Shown here piece by piece: positions 1 to 10,045 of a stretch of 23,519 bases of DNA (position 1 is its first letter; each line of letters opens with the position of its first letter). A program made the position numbers and the translations under genes. This stretch comes from Burkholderiaceae bacterium. Its GTDB lineage: Bacteria; Pseudomonadota; Gammaproteobacteria; Burkholderiales; Burkholderiaceae_C. The stretch spans positions 1 through 23,519 of the forward strand of contig JAFMJA010000006.1 in the NCBI GenBank assembly GCA_017853735.1. Reading direction: 5' to 3'. A model generated the notes under the pieces. It saw only the letters and a program-made list of their open reading frames with translations. It was not told where the DNA came from and did no database searches.

Positions 1-299
1 ACCTGCATCAGGACCGACAGCATGTTCTTGCTGCGCACCAGACCGCCATAGAACAAGGCCAGGCCGGGGATGGTCATCAGGATCACCAGCACGGTGGCGA
101 CCGTCATGAACGCGGTGTCACCTTTGTTGGGGGTGGGCGTGGCGGCGGCCTCGGCGGCCGCCGCAGGAGCGGCTGCCGCAGCGGGCGCTTCGGCGGCAGC
201 GGGAGCCGCAGCCGGGGCGGAGGCCGGCTGCGCCAATGCGGCGCCGCCTCCGGTCAGAAGGCCGAGCCCGAGGGCCAGGCAGATGAGAAATTTTTTCAT
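1..299 (-). CDS. amtB: Ammonium transporter AmtB, N-terminal part (runs off the left edge)
   Basis: Inner-membrane ammonium channel of the Amt/Mep/Rh family. Only the first 99 codons are present; the rest lies beyond base 1. Reading from the ATG at 299 gives a signal peptide ([18 protein letters not shown], cleavage likely after ALA near residue 22). Next comes a stretch of about 35 residues that is almost only Ala, Pro and Glu, then NKGDTAFM and the first transmembrane helix, which ends in [12 protein letters not shown], a hallmark of Amt proteins. A GGAG lies 9 nt before the start. The gene follows glnK by 25 bases, the classic pairing in which GlnK plugs the AmtB channel when nitrogen is plentiful. 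Expression probably comes from the sigma-54 promoter ahead of the porin gene. Family assignment is secure; the low-complexity segment is the only oddity. Confidence 0.95.
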   Translation of the reverse strand, partial: MKKFLICLALGLGLLTGGGAALAQPASAPAAAPAAAEAPAAAAAPAAAAEAAATPTPNKGDTAFMTVATVLVILMTIPGLALFYGGLVRSKNMLSVLMQ

Positions 300-324
300 G
301 GCTTGTGTTCTCCGTGTCTGCTGA

Positions 325-693
<369 letters not shown>

Positions 694-1494
694 TCAGAAG
701 GTGTACTTGACGCCCAGGAAAACACCGCTCTTGGCCAAGAAGCGACCATCTGACTGGGAATAAAAGCCGCCGTCTTTGGCGTCGGTACCCACCGCGGCGA
801 TCGAGGCGCTCAGGCCCTTGCCGAAGTCTTTGTTCAGGGTGATGGCATAGTCGGTGTAGTCGGCGGCGTTGCCCACCACAGAACCCGAGGTTTGATTCGG
901 AACGGTCTGGCGTCCCACATGCGGCACCAGGCTCAGGCCATTGCCCAGGTCCAGGTTGGCGCTCAGGTCCCAGTAGCGGCTGCCGTTGGAATTCAGGTTG
1001 CCCAGGAAGTCGCCAAAACTCTGGCTGTATTTCAGGGTGACCGGCCCATAGCTCACACCCACATAAGCTTCAGTAGTGTCGGCTTTGGAATAACTGCCTG
1101 AACCCGTCGTGCCAGTGGCACCCGAATCGTTGCCCGGGTACTGGTAAGTGATCGCACCCACATCAAAGCCCAGGCCCATGGCGTTGAACTTGTAGCCGCC
1201 ATACAGGTCCACCTCGTAGTCGCCCTTGCTGGCGCCATTGAATTCTTTGATCCACTTCAGATTACTGGCCGCCCAGGCGCCCAGGTAAACCCCGTTCTTG
1301 TGGGCAAAGTCAATACCACCCTGTATCGAGGCCTGGTTGGCGGTCTGGGTGATGCCACGGAAGCGGTAGTCGCTGACGGCCCCGATGTTGTAGGCCAGGG
1401 TGAAGTCCGGTTCGGCCGGCTTGGATTGGGCCAGGACGCTTGTGCCGGCGATCAGGGCCAAACTTGCAATGCTGATTTTGCTGAGGTGTTTCAT
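694..1494 (-). CDS. TorF-family putative outer-membrane porin
   Basis: Predicted outer-membrane beta-barrel of 266 residues. It has a signal peptide (MKHLSKISIASLALIAG, cleavage likely after VLA near residue 22). The mature start contains TLAYNIGAVSDYRFRGI, typical of the TorF/TIGR02001 family of uncharacterised Gram-negative porins. Repeated alternating-hydrophobicity strands run through the protein (for example DYEVDLYGGYKF and AYVGVSYGPVTLKYSQ), and it ends in the aromatic YTF needed for barrel assembly. The RBS CAGGAG precedes the start. It is the first gene of the porin-glnK-amtB unit, directly downstream of the sigma-54 promoter at 1540-1556. A role in uptake of nitrogen compounds under limitation is therefore likely but inferred from position only; family members have no well-established substrate. 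Confidence 0.88.
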   Translation of the reverse strand: MKHLSKISIASLALIAGTSVLAQSKPAEPDFTLAYNIGAVSDYRFRGITQTANQASIQGGIDFAHKNGVYLGAWAASNLKWIKEFNGASKGDYEVDLYGGYKFNAMGLGFDVGAITYQYPGNDSGATGTTGSGSYSKADTTEAYVGVSYGPVTLKYSQSFGDFLGNLNSNGSRYWDLSANLDLGNGLSLVPHVGRQTVPNQTSGSVVGNAADYTDYAITLNKDFGKGLSASIAAVGTDAKDGGFYSQSDGRFLAKSGVFLGVKYTF

Positions 1495-1539
1495 AAAAAG
1501 CTCCTGAAGAGTCCAAAGTAGTGGTTAACACCCTGGTCT

Positions 1540-1556
1540 AGCACTTAACGTGCCAA
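1540..1556 (-). promoter_or_regulatory. Sigma-54 (RpoN) promoter for porin-glnK-amtB
   Basis: On the minus strand the sequence reads TTGGCACGTTAAGTGCT. The sigma-54 consensus is YTGGCACG-N4-TTGCW, so every defined position matches except the first T of TTGC (here G). The invariant GG and GC pairs are correctly spaced. Transcription should start near 1529, giving a leader of about 35 nt before the ATG at 1494. Placement ahead of a glnK-amtB unit agrees with the known NtrC/RpoN control of such operons. Confidence 0.82.
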
Positions 1557-1645
1557 GAAAATTTCCTGAGAAATCCCCAAACTTGTCCTCCTGAGCCCTG
1601 ATTTGTGCGTTGAAAGACTGTATAAATTAACAGCCCCGACTGAAC

Positions 1646-1662
1646 CGCACTAAAAAAGTGCG
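1646..1662. promoter_or_regulatory. NtrC-like enhancer site 1 (inverted repeat)
   Basis: The core GCAC-N7-GTGC (1647-1661) equals the NtrC-site core and sits in a perfect 9-bp inverted repeat with an A5 spacer (1643-1665). Its centre lies about 125 bp upstream of the predicted sigma-54 start, a usual distance for a bacterial enhancer. A transcription terminator is the alternative, but the repeat lies between two divergent gene starts with no gene end nearby. Confidence 0.65.
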
Positions 1663-1667
1663 GTTTC

Positions 1668-1684
1668 TGCACCTTATCGGTGGA
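1668..1684. promoter_or_regulatory. NtrC-like enhancer site 2
   Basis: TGCACC-N5-GGTGGA matches the NtrC palindrome TGCACC-N5-GGTGCA at 11 of 12 defined positions. Its centre is 22 bp from that of site 1, about two helical turns, so two NtrC dimers would bind on the same DNA face as in known tandem enhancers. It ends only 26 bases before the comM start codon. Confidence 0.6.
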
Positions 1685-1710
1685 TGGTCGGGGCAGGGTA
1701 GGGAATGATC

Positions 1711-3231
1711 ATGGGTTTATGCACGGTGCACAGTCGCGCAATAGTGGGTTGGGGGGCGGCCGCGGTGGCGGTCGAAGTCCATCTGGCCAATGGCTTGCCG
1801 GGCTTCAGTCTGGTGGGTCTGGCCGATACCGAAGTCAAGGAGGCGCGTGAGCGGGTGCGTGCCGCGATTCAGAATTCGGGTCTGGAATTTCCACATAACA
1901 AACGCATCACCGTCAATCTGGCGCCTGCAGATCTGCCCAAGGATTCCGGTCGTTTTGATCTGCCCATTGCGCTGGGCATCCTGGCCGCCAGCGGACAGAT
2001 TGATGCCACCTTGCTGGCAGGCCATGAATTTGCAGGTGAGTTGTCGCTCTCGGGTGCCTTGCGCCCGGTGCGCGGCGCTCTGGCCATGGCCCTAGCTGTG
2101 CAGGCGCGCGAGCCGGACCTGCGGCTGGTCTTGCCTGTGGGCAGCGCCGAGGAGGCGGCCCTGGTGCCGGGGATGCGTGTGCATCGCGCAGCCCACTTGC
2201 TGGAGGTGGTGCAGCAATTCCTGCCTGGCAGGTCCCAGGAAAGGCCGTCCTGGGACTGTGTGCCACCCACCATGGGGCAAGTCACCTCCGAGGCGCCAGA
2301 CCTGAGCGATGTCCGGGGACAGCTGGCGGCCAGACGGGCGCTGGAAATTGCTGCAGCCGGGGGGCATAGCCTGTTGCTGTGCGGCCCGCCTGGTTCTGGC
2401 AAGTCCATGCTGGCACAGCGCCTGGCCGGTCTGTTGCCACCCATGGGCACTCAGGAGGCGCTGGAGAGCGCAGCCGTGGCCAGCCTGGCCGGACGTTTTA
2501 CCCTGGCGCGCTGGGGGCAACGCCCCACCTGCAGCCCGCACCATTCGGCCAGCGCCGTGGCCCTGGTGGGTGGCGGCTCACCGCCTCGCCCGGGCGAGAT
2601 ATCCCTGGCGCACCACGGTGTGCTCTTCCTGGATGAGTTACCGGAATTCACCCGCACCGCGCTGGAAGCCCTGCGCGAGCCGCTGGAAACTGGACAGATC
2701 ACCATCGCCCGTGCTGCGCAGCGTGCTGAGTTTCCCGCCCGCTTTCAGCTGGTTGCCGCGATGAACCCCTGCCCCTGTGGCTATTTGGGCTCAAGCCAGC
2801 GTGGCTGTCGATGCACGCCCGATCAGGTGTCGCGTTACCAGGCCCGGCTGAGCGGCCCATTGCTCGACCGGATTGATCTGCATGTGCAGGTGCCTGCGGT
2901 GCCAAGCCAGGAGTTGATGGCTGCCCCAAAATCAGAGACAAGCAGCGCGGTGCGCGCGCGGGCTCAGGATGCGCGCGCGCGGGCGCTGCGCCGCCAGGGA
3001 CGGCTCAACCAGCAACTGGCGGGCGAGCATCTGGACGCGCATGTGAAGCTGGAGCCATCAGCGCAACAATTTTTAAGCCAGGCGGCAACGCGTCTGGCTT
3101 GGTCTGCGCGTGGCGTGCACCGCACCATGCGGGTGGCGCGCACGATTGCCGATCTGGCGGGCCAGCCGCAGATCAGCCTGGAGCATGTGGCCGAGGCCAT
3201 GCAATACCGACAGGCTGCCCATCAACCCTAG
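1711..3231 (+). CDS. comM: ComM / YifB-family Mg-chelatase-like AAA+ ATPase
   Basis: AAA+ hexameric helicase that in naturally competent bacteria promotes branch migration when incoming DNA is integrated; also annotated YifB. Visible parts: an N-terminal ChlI/Lon-S5-like domain (VEVHLANGLPGFSLVGLAD), a central Mg-chelatase AAA+ domain with Walker A GPPGSGKS (residues 225-232) and Walker B LFLDEL (Asp 308), and a cysteine-rich loop NPCPCGYLG...CRC (Cys 354, 356, 366, 368). The C-terminal Mg-chelatase_C helical domain contains STARGVHRT-like residues (ARGVHRTMRVARTIADL). It has 506 residues, the family norm. I chose the ATG at 1711 because AGGGA lies 6 nt upstream; an in-frame ATG at 1705 touches that motif and is less likely. 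The start is 26 bases from NtrC-like site 2. Its stop overlaps the stop of the convergent MFS gene. Confidence 0.95.
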   Translation: MGLCTVHSRAIVGWGAAAVAVEVHLANGLPGFSLVGLADTEVKEARERVRAAIQNSGLEFPHNKRITVNLAPADLPKDSGRFDLPIALGILAASGQIDATLLAGHEFAGELSLSGALRPVRGALAMALAVQAREPDLRLVLPVGSAEEAALVPGMRVHRAAHLLEVVQQFLPGRSQERPSWDCVPPTMGQVTSEAPDLSDVRGQLAARRALEIAAAGGHSLLLCGPPGSGKSMLAQRLAGLLPPMGTQEALESAAVASLAGRFTLARWGQRPTCSPHHSASAVALVGGGSPPRPGEISLAHHGVLFLDELPEFTRTALEALREPLETGQITIARAAQRAEFPARFQLVAAMNPCPCGYLGSSQRGCRCTPDQVSRYQARLSGPLLDRIDLHVQVPAVPSQELMAAPKSETSSAVRARAQDARARALRRQGRLNQQLAGEHLDAHVKLEPSAQQFLSQAATRLAWSARGVHRTMRVARTIADLAGQPQISLEHVAEAMQYRQAAHQP

Positions 3232-4448
3232 TGGCTGTCGGCAAAACTTGCGCTGCGGGCGTCCCGCTTCAGCAAGGCCTTGGCAAAGGCAAATCCAAGC
3301 AGGACCAGAGCTACCCCTCCCAGGGCAATAACGGGTGCAGTGCCCACACGCTCGGTCAGCCAGGCGGCTGCGACCACACCCAGGGACTGCCCCAAAAAAA
3401 GGGATGAGGCAAACAGCGTCACCGAGGTGCCACGCGCAGTTGGGGCCATCTGGGTGGCATTGAGCTGCATGGTGTTGTGGAACATGAAAAAGCCAAAGCC
3501 CACCAGCAAGCTCGCCAGGGCAGCGCCTTGCCAAACAGGGGCGTACGCAAAGGCCAGCGAGCCCAGCCCGACGATGGACACACCCAGCTGGACCAGGCCG
3601 CGTTCGCCCAGACGAGGAATCAGAAAGCGCGCCGTAGCCATATAGATCATGCCGCCCAGCCCGAACAGGGCCGCTATCGCGCCAGCTGCCCCCAGGGTGA
3701 TGCCGTGGGTCTGGTGCAAATGGGTGGCCCACAGGGCCAGCACACCAAAGCCGGCAGCCCCTTCGATCACGCCCACAGCCAGCACAACCCGCGACCAGCC
3801 TCCGGTCACGATTTGCACAGCCTGCTGCACAAAGCCGGTGCGCTGGCTGTGGGCAGGGCTAGCCTCGGGCGACGCAGGCCTTGGCTGCAAACGCAGGTCC
3901 TGCCACAGCAAGAGGCCAACCACGGTGAGCATCAAGGCAATCAGCACAAACGCCCAGCGCCAGCCCAGTAGGTCGGTCAGCACCCCGCCGATCACCTGTC
4001 CTGAAACAATGCCCAGCGCGGTGCCCAGGCCGACCCGCGCCAGCGCCTCCTGGCGGTGCTCAAAGCGCACTGCATCGCCCACCCAGGCCATGGAGAGCGG
4101 AACGATCGCTGCCGCAAACAAAGCGCTCAAGCCACGTGCCAGCACCAGCAGATCCAGACTGGTAGCGAATGCCGAAAGCAGCGAAGCCAGGCTGCAGGCC
4201 AGGGTGGTGAATGTCACTATACGAAGCTTGCCCAGTCGGTCCCCCAGGGGGCCGTAGAGCAGCTGCACCACACCATAAACCACCGCAAAGGCTGAAATCA
4301 CTTGTGCCGCCTGCGCCAGGCTGACAGAGAAAACCCGGGCCAGCTCCGGCAGCATGGCATCGCAGACACGCTGCACCGACATGCTGGAGAAAGTGGCAAA
4401 TGAAAGAAGCAGGATGGTGCGATGCGTGGCGTGAGACAGGGCGGACAT
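3228..4448 (-). CDS. MFS transporter, DHA1-like (AraJ/YfcJ type)
   Basis: Major facilitator superfamily inner-membrane carrier of about 406 residues and 12 predicted helices in two halves. The loop 2-3 motif A is clear (GPLGDRLGKLRI), and TM5 carries the antiporter-like GIVSGQVIGGVLTDLLGWRWAF. A hydrophilic central loop (near SPEASPAHSQRTG) separates the halves. The frame stays open for 92 further codons upstream, but that part is Gln/Arg-rich and overlaps the divergent gene, so the ATG at 4448 (MSALSHATHRTILL) is preferred; no Shine-Dalgarno is evident. The last codons overlap the comM stop. Substrate is unknown; proton-driven efflux of small molecules is the family-level guess. Confidence 0.88.
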   Translation of the reverse strand: MSALSHATHRTILLLSFATFSSMSVQRVCDAMLPELARVFSVSLAQAAQVISAFAVVYGVVQLLYGPLGDRLGKLRIVTFTTLACSLASLLSAFATSLDLLVLARGLSALFAAAIVPLSMAWVGDAVRFEHRQEALARVGLGTALGIVSGQVIGGVLTDLLGWRWAFVLIALMLTVVGLLLWQDLRLQPRPASPEASPAHSQRTGFVQQAVQIVTGGWSRVVLAVGVIEGAAGFGVLALWATHLHQTHGITLGAAGAIAALFGLGGMIYMATARFLIPRLGERGLVQLGVSIVGLGSLAFAYAPVWQGAALASLLVGFGFFMFHNTMQLNATQMAPTARGTSVTLFASSLFLGQSLGVVAAAWLTERVGTAPVIALGGVALVLLGFAFAKALLKRDARSASFADSH

Positions 4449-4502
4449 GAGGCTGGATCGGGTCAAGAGCCAGCGGGCACCGGCATCTGCGATCATAGAC
4501 CC

Positions 4503-5717
4503 ATGAGCGCCACTCAAAAATTCGATACACGACTGGTGGGCTGGCTTTCTCTGGCGCAACTGATCAGCTGGGGCAGCGTGTTCTATGCCTTTGCCTTGTT
4601 GCTCGAGCCGGTGGAGCGTGAACTGGGCCTCACACGCGCCCAGACCTCGCTGGCCTTCAGCCTGGCCTTGCTGGCCGAGGGCCTGCTGGCCTACCCGGTG
4701 GGGCGCTGGATCGAGCGAGGACATGAGCGCATGGTCATGACAGCGGGCTCTGTCCTGCTGGGACTATGCCTGCTGCTGCACAGTCGCATCCAGGACATGA
4801 CGGATTTTTACCTGGTGTGGCTTGGACTGGGGGTGGGCCTGGCCGGCACCCTGTACCCGCCGGCTTTTGCGGTGGTGACACGGCGCTATCCGAATGATTT
4901 CCGTCGTGCCATCATCACCATGACTTTTCTCGGGGGGCTGGCCAGCACAGTTTTTATTCCCCTGACAGATTGGCTGATTGATTTGCTGGGTTGGCGACAG
5001 GCCTTGCTGCCGCTGGCAGCGGTGAACCTGTTGTTTTGTGCACCTCTTCACGCGCTGGTCCTCAAGAATGCGCCAACCGGGCATGGGCTGGCAGGCGCGC
5101 ACGCACATGGCCCAACTGGCGCCAGGCTGCGCACCTTGATGTTCAGCCCGCCCTTTTTGCTGACGGGTGCATTCATCGTGTTGATGATGGCGACCACCGC
5201 CGCTTTGCCGGCACACCTGGTCAGCCTTTTGCGCGAGCAGGGCCTGCCCGAGGCCTGGGTGATCATTGTTCCTGCGGCAGTCGGTGTGCTGCAGGTATTT
5301 GGACGCGCCCTGATCTATCTCTGCGAGTACCGGATTGATCTGCACTTGCTCAACCGCCTGACACCGGGCCTGATTCCGCTGGGTGTGTTGTCGCTGTTGC
5401 TTGCGCCGCTGACCGGGGCCGCCCAGATCGGTTTGGTCTGGCTGTTTGTGTTGCTCTACGGCATGGGCAACGGCATGCTGACCATTGTCAAGGGAACGGC
5501 GGTGGCTGAATATGTGAGCAAGGAGCAGATGGCCTCGCTCAATGGCGTGTTGGGCTTGCCGCAAGCACTGGCGCGCGCTGCAGCACCCTTTTTGTTGGGC
5601 TTGTTGTGGAGTCCGCAGTCGGGCTATGCCGCCGGGCTATGGGTGCTGCTGGGTATCAGCGTACTGGGCGTGTCGGCGCTCACCCTGGCGCAGCAGATCG
5701 CTTCAGCCAGGCAGTGA
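4503..5717 (+). CDS. MFS transporter, monocarboxylate/OxlT-like
   Basis: Second MFS carrier, 404 residues, transcribed away from the first with 54 bases between start codons. Twelve hydrophobic segments are seen. Features such as ISWGSVFYAFALLLEPVERELG, AYPVGRWIERGHERMVM and GLGVGLAGTLYPPAFAVVTRRYP resemble the OxlT/monocarboxylate-porter branch rather than the DHA1 branch, so the pair is not a recent duplication. The ATG at 4503 is favoured over an in-frame start 27 codons upstream that would overlap the neighbour. There is no Shine-Dalgarno; a -10-like GATCAT ends 6 nt before the ATG. Substrate unknown; an organic acid is plausible from family. Confidence 0.88.
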   Translation: MSATQKFDTRLVGWLSLAQLISWGSVFYAFALLLEPVERELGLTRAQTSLAFSLALLAEGLLAYPVGRWIERGHERMVMTAGSVLLGLCLLLHSRIQDMTDFYLVWLGLGVGLAGTLYPPAFAVVTRRYPNDFRRAIITMTFLGGLASTVFIPLTDWLIDLLGWRQALLPLAAVNLLFCAPLHALVLKNAPTGHGLAGAHAHGPTGARLRTLMFSPPFLLTGAFIVLMMATTAALPAHLVSLLREQGLPEAWVIIVPAAVGVLQVFGRALIYLCEYRIDLHLLNRLTPGLIPLGVLSLLLAPLTGAAQIGLVWLFVLLYGMGNGMLTIVKGTAVAEYVSKEQMASLNGVLGLPQALARAAAPFLLGLLWSPQSGYAAGLWVLLGISVLGVSALTLAQQIASARQ

Positions 5718-5730
5718 AGCCGGGCGCGCA

Positions 5731-5759
5731 GCAAGGGCGCAGCCGAGCTGACGCCTTGC
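5731..5759. terminator. Imperfect hairpin between convergent genes
   Basis: GCAAGGGCG (5731-5739) can pair with CGCCTTGC (5752-5759), giving 8 bp with one bulged G and a 12-base loop, in the gap between the MFS gene and metH2. A short T run (TTTT) follows about 12 bases later on the plus strand. It may act as a weak terminator; evidence is modest. Confidence 0.3.
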
Positions 5760-5784
5760 GCCAGTCAGGCTGTTTTCCTGGGCC

Positions 5785-8505
<2,721 letters not shown>

Positions 8506-8508
8506 GCG

Positions 8509-8596
8509 GCTCACCTGGGAAAACAAAATGCAGGTGAGCGCAGTTGTGACATCCAAGCCTGACCCGGCACAAGCCGCGCTGCAGCGCTCCTTGGAA
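8509..8596 (-). promoter_or_regulatory. SAH riboswitch with ribosome-site-sequestering expression platform
   Basis: In RNA sense (minus strand) the leader shows the SAH-aptamer core: AGGAGCGCUGCA, then CAGGCU, then AACUGCGCUCAC. P1 pairs UCCAAG (8595-8590) with CUUGGA (8557-8552), and an internal hairpin contains CGGC/GCCG. The pseudoknot pairs GAGCGC (8589-8584) with GCGCUC (8541-8536). The second pseudoknot strand continues into GCTCACCTG (8539-8531), the exact complement of CAGGTGAGC (8517-8509) that contains the metH2 Shine-Dalgarno. This 9-bp stem with a 13-base loop and the pseudoknot exclude each other, so SAH binding should free the ribosome site. Known SAH riboswitches activate SAH-recycling genes (ahcY, metH, metF). 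Confidence 0.88.
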
Positions 8597-8604
8597 GTAC
8601 TTGC

Positions 8605-8610
8605 ATTCTA
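8605..8610 (-). promoter_or_regulatory. Candidate -10 element for metH2
   Basis: TAGAAT on the minus strand would place the transcript start at about 8598, just before the first base of riboswitch stem P1. The hexamer 17 bp upstream (GGTGGC) is a poor -35, so this is position-supported only. Confidence 0.4.
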
Positions 8611-8780
8611 AGGGATGGGGTGTTGCCGCCACCGCACAGGTAATTTGCCAGGGCCGACATCAGGCACAAGGGAAAACCCCAGGACCGCAGCGGTTCAGGT
8701 CGACAATGACACCCAAATCGAACAAAATGCCTGACAAGTCGTTTTCCGCCGATTTTTACATCAGCCTATTTGGAGAATTC

Positions 8781-9974
8781 ATGGTTCAACTCACGAAACG
8801 CAAGCTGCTCCAGAACGCAGCGGCAACAGTTGGCGCGGCTACTTTTGCGCCGCATCTGCTGGCCCAGGCCAAGCCAGTACGGATAGGCTACGCCATGGCC
8901 CGCACCGGCCCCTGGACGGGCGGCGCCCAGGTCAGCCAGGAGCCCAACTACCTGTTGTGGGCGGAACAACAAAACGCCGCAGGCGGGCTCAATGTCAAGG
9001 GTGAGCGGCGCATGATCGAGCTGATCAGCTCGGATGATCGAAGTGATATCGAAACCTGTGTGCGCACTTACGAAAAGCTGATGGGGAGCGACAAGGTGGA
9101 CCTGGTCCTGCCGCCCTGGGGTTCCAACGCCAATTTTGCGGTGGCGCCCTTGGCCAACCGTTTTGGCTACCCCTTCCTGGCGCCCACCGCCTTGTCGAAG
9201 AAGTTGATCGAAATGAAGCTGCCCTACTTCTTCCTGATGCTGCAACAACCCAAGCCAATGTGCGATGCCCTGGTCGATATGCTCAAGGCCAACGGGGTGC
9301 GCAGCGTGGCGCTGATTTATGTCGATGACTTGTTCGGCCTGGAGAACTATGCTGCGCTCAAGGTGGCTCTGCAGGGCTCGGGCATCAATCTGGTCGAGGA
9401 AAAAAGCTATCCCGGTGGCGTCAAAGACCTGTCGCCTGTGCTGCGCTCGATCAAGGACAAGAACCCGGATGCCTTTGTTGGCTTCACCTACCCGCCCGAC
9501 ACTATTCTGGCCAGCAAGCAGGCCAAGGAGGTGGGCTTCAATCCAAAATACTTCTACGCCTCGGTGGGCACGGCTTTTCAGCTCTACAGGAATGTCATGA
9601 CGCCCGCGGGCGCTGAGGGCGTGCTGGGCATGGGGTCCTGGAACAGCAAGACCAGTGCCGGCGCCAAGGCCTATTTCGATGCCCACACCAAGAAATTTGG
9701 CGGCAAGGAGCCGGACCGCTGGGCCAGTGGCGCCTGCTGGGCTGCGCTGGAAATTCTGACCAATGCGGTGGCCAAAAACGGGCTCAACCGCAAGGCTATT
9801 CGCGACTATGTGGCCTCCACCACCCACAAGACCATTCTGGGCGACATCAAGTTCGATGGCAGTGAGAACGTCGGTACGCCAGGCACGGTGAGCCAGTGGC
9901 AAAAAGGTGAGTTCGAGGTGGTCTGGCCGCAGAAAGTGGCCACCGCCAAGCTGATCGCCAAACCGGCCTGGTGA
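8781..9974 (+). CDS. ABC transporter substrate-binding protein (LivJ/LivK-type)
   Basis: Periplasmic binding protein of type I fold, family of branched-chain amino acid, amide and aromatic-acid receptors; 397 residues. An N-terminal export signal is present (TKRKLLQNAAATVGAATF..LLAQA); the paired basic residues resemble a weak Tat motif, but Sec export is also possible. The mature part begins KPVRIGYAMARTGPWTGGA, with the Leu-binding-protein-like continuation NAAGGLNVKGERRMIELISSDDRSD. ATG at 8781 has GGAG 6 nt upstream; the frame is open for 60 codons further up without coding character. It is first in a five-gene plus-strand ABC set ending in an aldehyde dehydrogenase gene. A perfect terminator-like hairpin follows it. 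Ligand cannot be read from sequence. Confidence 0.93.
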   Translation: MVQLTKRKLLQNAAATVGAATFAPHLLAQAKPVRIGYAMARTGPWTGGAQVSQEPNYLLWAEQQNAAGGLNVKGERRMIELISSDDRSDIETCVRTYEKLMGSDKVDLVLPPWGSNANFAVAPLANRFGYPFLAPTALSKKLIEMKLPYFFLMLQQPKPMCDALVDMLKANGVRSVALIYVDDLFGLENYAALKVALQGSGINLVEEKSYPGGVKDLSPVLRSIKDKNPDAFVGFTYPPDTILASKQAKEVGFNPKYFYASVGTAFQLYRNVMTPAGAEGVLGMGSWNSKTSAGAKAYFDAHTKKFGGKEPDRWASGACWAALEILTNAVAKNGLNRKAIRDYVASTTHKTILGDIKFDGSENVGTPGTVSQWQKGEFEVVWPQKVATAKLIAKPAW

Positions 9975-9992
9975 TTTTGCTGTTTTCAAGCG

Positions 9993-10028
9993 GCAAGGGC
10001 GCTTCTTGCGGCGCCCTTGCTGGTTTTT
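9993..10028 (+). terminator. Intrinsic terminator/attenuator between binding-protein and permease genes
   Basis: GCAAGGGCGC (9993-10002) and GCGCCCTTGC (10011-10020) form a perfect 10-bp G+C-rich stem with an 8-base loop, followed by TGG and TTTTT. It lies in the 71-base gap between the binding-protein gene and livH, and would terminate most but not all transcripts, giving excess binding protein over permease, as is common in such operons. Confidence 0.75.
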
Positions 10029-10045
10029 GAGAATTCATCTCTCCA

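Noticed and set aside
1643..1665. Perfect inverted repeat with A-rich loop read as a terminator
   Set aside because: It lies between two divergent gene starts, with no gene ending nearby. The NtrC-site core and spacing explain it better.
4449..4724. 92-codon N-terminal extension of the first MFS carrier
   Set aside because: Gln/Arg-rich, without membrane character, and it overlaps the start of the divergent MFS gene.
8506..8556. Upstream start giving metH2 17 more residues
   Set aside because: Those codons are riboswitch and ribosome-site sequence; the ATG at 8505 has its own good Shine-Dalgarno.
8611..8780. Possible cobalamin riboswitch between metH2 and the ABC cassette
   Set aside because: Searched for because metH is B12-linked, but no B12-box-like sequence was seen on either strand; only the SAH aptamer could be placed.
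8766..9989. Minus-strand frame of 407 codons
   Set aside because: Antisense to the complete substrate-binding protein gene, with no recognisable domain.
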